Assembly (NCBI GenBank): GCA_958423535.1
Contig: CATZRJ010000071.1
Location: 1-6,795, forward strand
Reading direction: 5' to 3'
Length of the DNA: 6,795 bases
Origin: an uncultured Collinsella sp.
GTDB lineage: Bacteria > Actinomycetota > Coriobacteriia > Coriobacteriales > Coriobacteriaceae
Shown here in pieces: positions 1-5,931 of this stretch. How positions within the stretch are numbered: position 1 is the stretch's first letter; every line of letters begins with the position of its first letter. The notes beneath the pieces are model-generated. The model had not been told where the DNA came from and ran no database searches. It saw nothing but the letters and a program-made list of their open reading frames with translations. The position numbers and the translations under genes were made by a program.

Positions 1-14
1 GAAGGAGCATCACC

Positions 15-3000
15 ATGGACGCCATTAACGATTGGGAAAACCAAGCGCTCACCCACAGGAACCGCCTGGCACCCCATGCGTACTTTATGGGTTATGAGGC
101 CGCCGATCTCGCCGCTACGTACAGCCGCGAGCTGTCGCGCGGATTTGTCCAGCTGTCCGGCTCGTGGCAGTTCCGCCTTTTTGAGGGCCCCGCGGCCGTC
201 TCCAACGAAGCACTTTGCACGTACAAGCCCGAGTGGGATCACGTGGAGGTTCCGCACCTGTGGCAGGTAGACGGCTATGGCAACCTTGCCTACACCGACG
301 AGGGTTTTCCGTTCCCGGTGGATCAGCCGTTCGTTCCCTCCGACGACCCTACGGGCGTCTACCAACGCATCGTCAAACTTCCCGCCGTGCCTGCCGGCGC
401 TCGCGAGATTATTCGCTTCGACGGTATCGAGAGCTACGGCGAGCTGTATGTCAACGGCAAGTTTATCGGCATGACCAAGGGTTCGCGCCTGTCCGCCGAG
501 TTTGACGTGACCGACGCGCTCGTCGAGGGCGACAACCTGTTTGCGGTCAAGGTTCTGCAGTACAGCGATGGTAGCTACATCGAGGACCAGGACATGTGGT
601 GGGCATCGGGCATCTTCCGCGATGTGTACCTCATGCAGCGTCCCGCCGCGCATCTGGTCGACTTTAGGTTCCGCACGCACCGCGAGGGCGATGCCGCTCT
701 GATCACGCTCGATACGGTTGCCGAGGGCGCAAGTCGCGTCGTGTATACGCTCAGCGATGGCCAGAATGTGGTCGCTACGGGCGAGTGCGTCGACGGCCAT
801 GCCGAGTGCAGCGTTGCCGATGCCCACTTCTGGAACCCCGAGGACCCCTTCCTCTATGACCTTACGCTTGAGGTCTACGACGGCGACGAGATCAGCGAGT
901 ACGTTCCGCATCGCCAAGGCCTTGCCGAGGTGACGGTCGAGGGCAATCATATCTACCTTAACGGCACCTACTTTAAGATGCATGGCGTCAACCGCCACGA
1001 CCACGACGATCACAAGGGCCGCGCCGTGGGTCTCGAGCGCATGCGCCGCGACCTGGAGCTCATGAAGCAGCACAACATCAACGCGGTGCGCACGTCCCAC
1101 TACGCCAACGATCCGCGCTTCTACGAGCTGTGCGACGAGTACGGCATCATGCTGGTCGCCGAGACCGATATGGAGAGCCACGGCTTCGAGAATATCGGCA
1201 ATATCGCCCTGGTCACCGACGACCCTGCCTGGGAGCCGGCTTACGTTGACCGTGTTGAGCGCCTGGTGATGCAGGAACGCAACCACGCGTGCATCATCAT
1301 GTGGTCGATGGGCAACGAGAGCGGCTATGGCTGCAACATCCGCGCGATGTACGCCAAAGCTCACGAGCTCGACGGTCGTCCGGTCCACTACGAGGAGGAT
1401 CGCAACGCCGATACCGTCGACGTCATTTCCACCATGTACTCCCGCGTGTCGCAGATGAACGACTTTGGCGAGCATCCGTTCCCCAAGCCGCGCATCAACT
1501 GCGAGTACGGCCACTCCATGGGTAATGGTCCCGGAGGCCTGTCCGAGTACCAGGAGGTCTTCGATCGCTGGGATTGCATCCAAGGCCAGTTTATTTGGGA
1601 ATGGTGCGACCACGGTTTGGCTGCTGTGACCGAGGACGGCGTTGCCTACGACATGTATGGCGGCGACAACGGCGATTACCCCAACAACAGCAACTTCTGC
1701 ATCGACGGCATGGTGTTCCCCTGGCAGCAGCCGAGCCCGGGCCTTACCGAGTACGGCCAGGTCATCTGCCCGGTTCGCATGGCCTACGATGCCGAGGCGG
1801 GCGAGCTGACCGTCACCAACAAGCGTTGGTTTACCACCCTCGAGGATGTCTGCCTGTCGGCGGAGACCCTGGTGGACGGCGACGTGGTCTGCCGCAAGAC
1901 GCTCATGCCCGGTGCGGTTGCCCCCGGCGAGTCCGTCCAGCTTCCGCTGGTGATTCGCGAGGCCGCAGTGGGCGAGACCCTGCTGACCGTGCACGCCTAC
2001 ACCATGGCGGCTCACGCCTGGTGCGAGCCGATGTTCCAACTGGGTGCAAGCCAGTTTGCCATCGTAAACCATCCGGCGCCGGCAATTGCCGCCCCCACTC
2101 GTCCTGAGCTTACGGTCGAGGAGACCGAGCAGGAGATTCGTATTCGCTCCCTCAACGGCGAGCTGACCTTCAGCAAGGTCAACGGTACCGTGAGCGAGTG
2201 GAAGGCATCCGGTCGCGACGTCATGACCTCCGGTCCCCAGGTTGGTTTTTGGCATCCGCTCGTCGATAACCACGCCCAGGAGTACGACTCCCTGTGGAAG
2301 GATAACTTCATCGATGTGATGCAGACGTCTACCCGTAATGTTTCTTGGAAGCAGGACGACAATGCGGTCGTCGTTACCGTGAGCCAGCGTATCGCTCCTC
2401 CCGTCCGCGCGTTCGGCATGCGCGTCGAGCTCGTCTATACCGTGCTTCCGAGTGGCCGCGTCGACCTCAAGGTTTCCGGCGAGCCCTACGGCGACTATTC
2501 GGACATTATCCCGCGCATCGGCATCTCCTTCGAGGTTCCCGGTTGTGATCGTGCCGTCGAGTGGTATGGCCACGGCCCGGGCGAGAACTATCCGGACTCG
2601 CTGCGCGCCAACCCGGTCGGTCATTACCGCACTACGGTCGACGACATGTTCACGCCCTACGTTATGCCCCAGGACTGCGCCAACCGCGAGGGTACCCGCT
2701 GGGTCGCCCTGCGCTCCAGCCACGGTGACGGTCTGGTCGTGACGCGTCCGAGCGACGCCGCTTCCAATCCGTTCTCGTTCTCCGCATGGCCCTATAGCTG
2801 CGAGGCTATCGATAATGCCAAGCATGTCTACGATCTTGTCCCGGGCGACACGGTTACGGTCAACATCAACGACCAGCTGCTCGGCCTTGGCTCGAACTCT
2901 TGGGGTTCCGAGGTGCTCGATTCCTATCGCACCCGTTTTGAGAGCTTCAGCTTTGAGGTGTCCCTGCGACCGCTGACGTCTGCCGATCTGGCTCAGGCGC

Positions 3001-3023
3001 TGGCACCCATTAAGGAGGCATAA
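15..3023 (+). CDS. ebgA: EbgA-type beta-galactosidase, GH2 large subunit
   Basis: This retaining glycoside hydrolase cleaves terminal beta-galactosides in the cytoplasm; no signal peptide is visible. The domain order is that of long LacZ-type GH2 enzymes: jelly-roll sugar-binding domain (about 30-215), Ig-like domain (to about 310), TIM barrel (about 315-590), second Ig-like domain, and C-terminal beta-sandwich (about 700-990). The acid/base is Glu435 in MGNESGYG and the nucleophile is Glu497 in INCEYGHSMGN. His323, His362 and His389 sit in HGVNRHD, RTSHY and ESHG. Segments such as MGNGPGGL, CIQG-x-x-WEWCDHG and GLGSNSWGSEVLDS resemble E. coli EbgA more than LacZ as I recall them. The length (1002) is close to EbgA (about 1030). 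The start is supported by GAAGGAG at 1-7. ebgC follows after 3 bases, which supports a two-subunit enzyme. Asp95 and Trp963 match the ancestral, weakly lactose-active EbgA state, so lactose may not be the natural substrate. Confidence 0.95.
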   Translation: MDAINDWENQALTHRNRLAPHAYFMGYEAADLAATYSRELSRGFVQLSGSWQFRLFEGPAAVSNEALCTYKPEWDHVEVPHLWQVDGYGNLAYTDEGFPFPVDQPFVPSDDPTGVYQRIVKLPAVPAGAREIIRFDGIESYGELYVNGKFIGMTKGSRLSAEFDVTDALVEGDNLFAVKVLQYSDGSYIEDQDMWWASGIFRDVYLMQRPAAHLVDFRFRTHREGDAALITLDTVAEGASRVVYTLSDGQNVVATGECVDGHAECSVADAHFWNPEDPFLYDLTLEVYDGDEISEYVPHRQGLAEVTVEGNHIYLNGTYFKMHGVNRHDHDDHKGRAVGLERMRRDLELMKQHNINAVRTSHYANDPRFYELCDEYGIMLVAETDMESHGFENIGNIALVTDDPAWEPAYVDRVERLVMQERNHACIIMWSMGNESGYGCNIRAMYAKAHELDGRPVHYEEDRNADTVDVISTMYSRVSQMNDFGEHPFPKPRINCEYGHSMGNGPGGLSEYQEVFDRWDCIQGQFIWEWCDHGLAAVTEDGVAYDMYGGDNGDYPNNSNFCIDGMVFPWQQPSPGLTEYGQVICPVRMAYDAEAGELTVTNKRWFTTLEDVCLSAETLVDGDVVCRKTLMPGAVAPGESVQLPLVIREAAVGETLLTVHAYTMAAHAWCEPMFQLGASQFAIVNHPAPAIAAPTRPELTVEETEQEIRIRSLNGELTFSKVNGTVSEWKASGRDVMTSGPQVGFWHPLVDNHAQEYDSLWKDNFIDVMQTSTRNVSWKQDDNAVVVTVSQRIAPPVRAFGMRVELVYTVLPSGRVDLKVSGEPYGDYSDIIPRIGISFEVPGCDRAVEWYGHGPGENYPDSLRANPVGHYRTTVDDMFTPYVMPQDCANREGTRWVALRSSHGDGLVVTRPSDAASNPFSFSAWPYSCEAIDNAKHVYDLVPGDTVTVNINDQLLGLGSNSWGSEVLDSYRTRFESFSFEVSLRPLTSADLAQALAPIKEA

Positions 3024-3026
3024 GTC

Positions 3027-3482
3027 ATGCATATCTTTAACTCGCGTGCCGATTTCGACGCCCAGATGAAGTCCGTCAAGAAGTGGATGCGTACCGGTCA
3101 GGCACTCGACGGCGTTTCTGAACTGCAGCACGATGTGGCGTACTCTATCGGCGACTCGCTGGTGTATTGGTGGGTGAACGCCCACGAGGCGGCTACTGCC
3201 GATCTGGTCGGTCACCGTCGCTACCATGCCGTGCTCGCCCCGCTCGACGGCAATCTGACCGTTGAGGTGGCTTCCAAGGCCGATCTTACCTGTACGCGCG
3301 CCTACAGCGATATCGATGATCGCGAGCGCTTTGAGGGTACGGGGGAGACCGTGACGATTCCCACCGGCGGCGTTGCCGTCGTCGAAATTGACGAGGCCTA
3401 CCGTGTCGTGGCCGACGCCGCGGATCCCCGCGTCGTGGTACTGCACGTGACAGTCGAAGGTTATTCCTTCCCCAACAAGTAG
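3027..3482 (+). CDS. ebgC: EbgC-type beta subunit of beta-galactosidase (YhcH/YjgK/YiaL family)
   Basis: This is a small cupin-like protein of 151 residues; E. coli EbgC has about 149. Matching segments include KKW-x-R (19-23), VAYSIGDSLVYW, GHRRYH, the GTGETVTI strand and the C-terminal HVTVEGYSFPNK, all in the same order as in EbgC. In E. coli the EbgC protein joins EbgA in a hetero-octamer and is needed for full activity; the same role is inferred here. The start is firm: AAGGAGG lies at 3012-3018 inside the end of ebgA, and the ATG comes 3 bases after the ebgA stop. The two genes are therefore almost certainly co-transcribed and probably translationally coupled. Other members of the family (YhcH, YiaL) act in sugar or sialic acid metabolism, but the position next to ebgA decides the call. 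No anomaly was seen. Confidence 0.93.
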   Translation: MHIFNSRADFDAQMKSVKKWMRTGQALDGVSELQHDVAYSIGDSLVYWWVNAHEAATADLVGHRRYHAVLAPLDGNLTVEVASKADLTCTRAYSDIDDRERFEGTGETVTIPTGGVAVVEIDEAYRVVADAADPRVVVLHVTVEGYSFPNK

Positions 3483-3486
3483 TATT

Positions 3487-3500
3487 CGTCCGCCTGGACG
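3487..3500 (+). other. Small hairpin after ebgC
   Basis: CGTCC (3487-3491) pairs with GGACG (3496-3500) around a 4-base loop, 4 bases after the ebgC stop. It is followed by TTTGCTT, so it could be a weak terminator or a stabilising 3' hairpin. Its arms also match the terminator stem further down: GGACG can pair with CGTCC at 3570-3574, and CGTCCG (3487-3492) with CGGACG at 3593-3598. This allows alternative folds of the gap. Confidence 0.4.
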
Positions 3501-3515
3501 TTTGCTTCGCGCCGT

Positions 3516-3559
3516 TAAGGGGGATGGCTTTGTTGACTCCCTTTTCCCCATTCCCCTTA
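3516..3559 (+). other. Long 12-bp stem-loop in the ebgC-transporter gap
   Basis: TAAGGGGGATGG (3516-3527) pairs with CCATTCCCCTTA (3548-3559). The stem is 12 bp with one G-T wobble, and the loop is 20 bases (3528-3547). No T run follows, so it is not a terminator by itself. It ends exactly where the next possible stem (3560-3567 with 3581-3588) begins, which would allow stacking of the two. Confidence 0.6.
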
Positions 3560-3568
3560 GCAGGTGCG

Positions 3569-3603
3569 CCGTCCGTGTTTGCACTTGCAGCTCGGACGGT
3601 TTT
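3569..3603 (+). terminator. Terminator-like hairpin just upstream of the transporter gene
   Basis: CCGTCCG (3569-3575) pairs perfectly with CGGACGG (3593-3599) across a 17-base loop, followed by TTTT (3600-3603). It lies 32 bases before the transporter ATG, which leaves no room for a normal promoter after it. It therefore probably acts as a partial terminator or attenuator that lowers or controls transporter expression relative to ebgAC. The loop contains GCACTTGC (3581-3588), which can pair with GCAGGTGC (3560-3567), giving a competing or pseudoknotted fold. Confidence 0.55.
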
Positions 3604-3625
3604 AGATGACATTTAACAGATGATT

Positions 3626-3632
3626 GGGAGGG
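3626..3632 (+). promoter_or_regulatory. Ribosome binding site of the transporter gene
   Basis: GGGAGGG lies just before ATG 3636. It overlaps the alternative in-frame TTG at 3624, so that upstream start would have no ribosome binding site of its own. This decides the start in favour of ATG 3636. Confidence 0.7.
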
Positions 3633-3635
3633 CTT

Positions 3636-5099
3636 ATGAGCTCTGAAAAACGAGGAACGATTGGTTCGTTCGCTCTGCTGGGCATGACGGTCGCCGCCGT
3701 GTTCGGTATCAAGAACATCATCAACAACAACGCGGCCATCGGCTTGGCAGCTGCGCCGTCGTTCTTCTTCGCCACGCTTTTGTACTTTGTCCCCTATACC
3801 CTGGTTACCGCCGAGTTCGTCGGCCTCAACAAGGACTCCGAGTCTGGCGTGTACGCATGGGTTAAGACCTCGATGGGTGGTCGCTGGGCGTTCCTGACGG
3901 CATTTAGCTACTGGTTCGTTAACCTGTTCTTCTTTGCGTCCGTCCTGCCCAACGTCATCATCTACGCGAGCTACGTGTTCTTTGGTGCCAACGCCGAGCT
4001 TTCGCAGCTGTGGATCACCATTATCGAGATCGTCGTCTTTGCTATCGCCACGTGGGTTTCGACCAAGGGCGCTAAGTGGATCGGCTCCATTTCCTCCTTC
4101 GGTTCGACCGCGGCTCTCGGCCTGACCGCTGTGTTCATCCTGCTGTCCCTGGCTGCTGCCTTTGGCGGCGTTGAGTTCGCTACGGCTCCTACTCCCGCTA
4201 ACATGGCTCCCGACATGAGCAACTTCGCAACTGCGTGGGGCTTCTTCGGTACGCTTGCCTGGATCATCCAGGGCGTTGGCGGCGCTGAGTCTGTCGGCGT
4301 GTTCCTTAACGACCTTAAGGGTGGCGTCAAGGCCTTCGTGCGCACCGTCGTTATCGCCGGCCTGACCATCGGCCTTCTGTATGCAGGCGCTTCGCTGCTG
4401 GTTAACCTGTTCATCCCCGAGGGCGGCGTTGCCATCTCCACCGGTATCTTCGACGTATTCGGCGCTGTCTTTGCCCACTTTGGCATTCCCATGGAAGTGT
4501 CTACGCGCGTCATCGGCTTGATCCTTCTCGCCGCCACGCTGGGCTCCCTCATGATGTGGACCTCCGCTCCCATCAAGGTCTTCTTCACCGAGATCCCCAA
4601 GGGCGTCTTTGGTAGCAAGATCGTCGAGCTCAACGAGCACGGCATTCCTGCCCGCGCTGCCTGGCTGCAGTTCGCCATCGTCGTCCCCATCCTGATCATC
4701 CCGGCCCTGGGCTCCGGTAACCTCGACGACCTGCTCATGATCGTCACCAACATGACGGCTGCCACCGCTCTGCTCCCACCGCTGCTGATTTTGCTTGCCT
4801 ACTTTATGCTGCGCAAGAACTTTGACGCCGCTCCCCGTGGCTTCCGCATGGGTTCGCGCAGCTTTGGCCTGGTCGTTGCCGCATTCCTGCTTGTGGTCTT
4901 CTGCTTCGTGCTTATCTGCGGCACCATTCCGCTCGATCAGCCGCTGTGGCTGACGCTGGTCTACAACGTTGGCGGCGTGGTTGTCTTCTTGGGCCTTGCC
5001 GTGATGTGGTACAACCGCTACATCAACCGCCTGCGCGAGACCGATCCCGAGGCCGCCGAGAACGAGCTTCGCCCTTCCGTCCTCGATATGATGGAGTAG
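3636..5099 (+). CDS. APC-superfamily transporter, YgjI/YjeM/GadC-like
   Basis: This 487-residue integral membrane protein has about 12 hydrophobic segments (roughly 11-26, 36-60, 84-115, 125-142, 155-178, 198-222, 233-259, 289-308, 340-357, 365-392, 409-430, 438-458). Family-like segments include ESGVYAWVKTSMGGRW (69-84), the TM6-like stretch IIQGVGGAESVGVFLND (210-226), and APIKVFFTEIPKGVFG followed by NEHGIPARAAW. These fit the glutamate/GABA antiporter branch of the amino acid-polyamine-organocation superfamily. Substrate and coupling cannot be read from the sequence. Its position after ebgAC matches E. coli ygjI (once called ebgB) as I recall, so it may import the natural Ebg substrate or exchange a product. 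Expression may be set by the structured, terminator-bearing leader just upstream. The C-terminus is a short charged cytoplasmic tail. The APC call is firm; the match to ygjI specifically is moderate. Confidence 0.88.
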   Translation: MSSEKRGTIGSFALLGMTVAAVFGIKNIINNNAAIGLAAAPSFFFATLLYFVPYTLVTAEFVGLNKDSESGVYAWVKTSMGGRWAFLTAFSYWFVNLFFFASVLPNVIIYASYVFFGANAELSQLWITIIEIVVFAIATWVSTKGAKWIGSISSFGSTAALGLTAVFILLSLAAAFGGVEFATAPTPANMAPDMSNFATAWGFFGTLAWIIQGVGGAESVGVFLNDLKGGVKAFVRTVVIAGLTIGLLYAGASLLVNLFIPEGGVAISTGIFDVFGAVFAHFGIPMEVSTRVIGLILLAATLGSLMMWTSAPIKVFFTEIPKGVFGSKIVELNEHGIPARAAWLQFAIVVPILIIPALGSGNLDDLLMIVTNMTAATALLPPLLILLAYFMLRKNFDAAPRGFRMGSRSFGLVVAAFLLVVFCFVLICGTIPLDQPLWLTLVYNVGGVVVFLGLAVMWYNRYINRLRETDPEAAENELRPSVLDMME

Positions 5100-5146
5100 C
5101 GGCTAGGATTAATCTGCGGCTGTGGAATAAATCGATTCCCTTTCCT

Positions 5147-5178
5147 AAGGAGGGGCCTTACGAGGCCCCTCCTTTTGT
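5147..5178 (+). terminator. Strong intrinsic terminator of the ebg/transporter unit
   Basis: AAGGAGGGGCC (5147-5157) pairs perfectly with GGCCCCTCCTT (5164-5174) over a 6-base loop. The T-rich tail TTTTGTGTTTT overlaps the foot of the stem. It starts 47 bases after the transporter stop codon and closes the transcription unit. Confidence 0.92.
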
Positions 5179-5199
5179 GTTTTGGGGCATGGTTTTGGC

Positions 5200-5427
5200 C
5201 CCCGTGGTCAAAAAATGCCAAATATGAGTACTGTTGCAAAAGAAGTGCCATATTTTTCGGCCTGCTCTGAGCGAAAATGGGCTCAAAATCGATTTATCTA
5301 ACTCCCTTTAAAGGGCGTTTGACGGCTTTCAACCTCTTCGAATCGCTCAAGCTAGGCAATTTGCTCTCGATTTTGCTGCTACTAAATTTGTGACAGTACT
5401 CATATTTGCCACTTTTTGACCACGGGG
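5200..5427. repeat. 228-base palindromic element with 35-base terminal inverted repeats (MITE-like)
   Basis: The left arm 5200-5234 (begins CCCCGTGGTCAAAAAATGCC) is the reverse complement of the right arm 5393-5427 at 33 of 35 positions. Each end reads CCCCGTGGTCAAAAA and each inner arm end reads AAATATGAGTACTGT. The interior is more AT-rich than the genes around it and carries no credible open reading frame. Pairing continues imperfectly inward, for example TGAGCGA 5268-5274 with TCGCTCA 5343-5349, and the perfect palindrome CCCTTTAAAGGG (5304-5315) sits near the centre. The whole element can fold as one long hairpin. This suggests a non-autonomous mobile repeat or a structured intergenic repeat. 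No clear target-site duplication was seen, and copy number elsewhere cannot be judged from this window. Confidence 0.75.
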
Positions 5428-5510
5428 TATCCGGAGGGGCCCTCGATAAACATCTAACGCTACAATAACTACCACGTGGCTGGGTTTGCCGGCCGAATGT
5501 GTGATGTCGT

Positions 5511-5518
5511 GGGAGGGG
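5511..5518 (+). promoter_or_regulatory. Ribosome binding site that sets the HPr start
   Basis: GGGAGGGG lies 2 bases before ATG 5521. The upstream in-frame GTG at 5476 would add 15 residues with no match to HPr and has no comparable site before it. ATG 5521 also places His15 at its usual HPr number. Confidence 0.8.
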
Positions 5519-5520
5519 AC

Positions 5521-5769
5521 ATGGTCGAGTTTACAAAGACGATTAAAGATCCGTTGGGACTACACGCCCGCCCGGTTGCGCTGCTCTATGACATCATTGC
5601 CAAGCACCGTAGCGACGTGTCGGTCAGCATCGGCGACCGCCATACCGACGGTCGCGATGTCATGGGCCTCATGGCTCTCTACGGCGAGTGCGGCGAGGAC
5701 ATCATCTTTCGCGTTTCGGGCGTAGACGAGGCTTCCTGCGTTACGTCGATCAGAAACCTCTCGCTCTAA
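5521..5769 (+). CDS. HPr-family phosphocarrier protein with Asp at the Ser46 position
   Basis: This 82-residue cytoplasmic protein has the HPr fold. The active-site motif GLHARPVALL places the phosphorylatable His at residue 15 and the conserved Arg at 17. This is the site through which Enzyme I passes phosphate to sugar-specific IIA domains. The second signature aligns without gaps to the Bacillus subtilis segment LKSIMGVMSLG, but here it reads GRDVMGLMALYG. Residue 46, the serine phosphorylated by HPr kinase in many Gram-positives, is therefore Asp. HPr kinase could not phosphorylate that site, and the charge may mimic P-Ser. The gene stands alone: no ptsI is adjacent, a palindromic element lies upstream and a terminator downstream. 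A weak -10-like TACAAT lies at 5461-5466 without a clear -35. It could be a second, specialised HPr paralogue rather than the general PTS HPr; the rest of the genome would decide. Confidence 0.9.
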   Translation: MVEFTKTIKDPLGLHARPVALLYDIIAKHRSDVSVSIGDRHTDGRDVMGLMALYGECGEDIIFRVSGVDEASCVTSIRNLSL

Positions 5770-5777
5770 TCTCAACA

Positions 5778-5810
5778 ATGCAACAAAGGGGACAGTCCCC
5801 TTTGTTGCAT
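5778..5810. repeat. Perfect 15-bp hairpin around GGGGACAGTCCCC
   Basis: ATGCAACAAAGGGGA (5778-5792) pairs perfectly with TCCCCTTTGTTGCAT (5796-5810), leaving a 3-base loop CAG. It starts 8 bases after the HPr stop. No T run follows on either strand, and a separate ordinary terminator lies 15 bases downstream, so termination is not the obvious role. GGGGACAGTCCCC cores of this kind occur, from memory, as dispersed REP-like hairpins linked to RAYT (IS200-type) transposases in various bacteria. That link is inference here. Confidence 0.7.
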
Positions 5811-5825
5811 AAATTGGTATGACAA

Positions 5826-5861
5826 GGCACCGCAAAGAGATGGTCTTTGCCGCGCCTTTTT
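5826..5861 (+). terminator. Intrinsic terminator of the HPr gene
   Basis: GCAAAGA (5832-5838) pairs with TCTTTGC (5844-5850) over loop GATGG. An outer GGCAC/GCGCC extension (5826-5830 with 5852-5856) has one mismatch, with a C-C mismatch between the two stem parts. TTTTT (5857-5861) follows directly. It separates the HPr unit from the feo operon. Confidence 0.8.
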
Positions 5862-5902
5862 GTTTCGTATAGGAAACTTTTTCGAAATCTGAATAGGGAC
5901 CC

Positions 5903-5931
5903 TTTCCAAAAAGTTAACCACGTGCTAGTTT
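5903..5931 (+). promoter_or_regulatory. Candidate feo operon promoter
   Basis: TTTCCA (5903-5908) could serve as -35, followed after 17 bases by TAGTTT (5926-5931) as -10, with an upstream TG (5923-5924) giving an extended -10. The match is modest. It is favoured because the inverted-repeat arms would then lie between -35 and -10 and just after the start point, positions typical of repressor sites. Confidence 0.35.

Noticed and set aside
3533..3562. Promoter for the transporter (TTGACT at 3533 with a -10 near 3557)
   Set aside because: The hexamer at the right distance, TTAGCA, is a poor -10, and a terminator would lie between this promoter and the gene.
3624..3635. Upstream in-frame TTG start for the transporter
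   Set aside because: It overlaps the GGGAGGG ribosome binding site and has none of its own; ATG 3636 is properly placed.
3971..4765. 264-codon open frame on the minus strand inside the transporter gene
   Set aside because: It is antisense to a clear membrane protein gene, its composition is that of a shadow frame in GC-rich DNA, and no recognisable family motif or ribosome binding site was seen.
5184..5202. Second terminator GGGGC/GCCCC after the main one
   Set aside because: The stem is only 5 bp, has no T run, and overlaps the left end of the palindromic element.
4946..5227. 93-codon + strand open frame over the transporter end and the terminator
   Set aside because: It is out of frame with the transporter, and its 3' part reads through the terminator hairpin into the palindromic element.
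5194..5433. Target-site duplication flanking the palindromic element
   Set aside because: The bases just outside the two arms (TTTTGGC left, TATCCGG right) show no convincing direct repeat.
5416..5466. HPr promoter using TTGACC in the right repeat arm as -35 with TACAAT as -10
   Set aside because: The spacing is 39 bases, far from about 17; only the -10-like TACAAT remains as a weak hint.
5476..5520. Upstream in-frame GTG start for the HPr gene
   Set aside because: It would add 15 residues foreign to HPr; the strong GGGAGGGG site precedes ATG 5521, and that start numbers the active His as 15.
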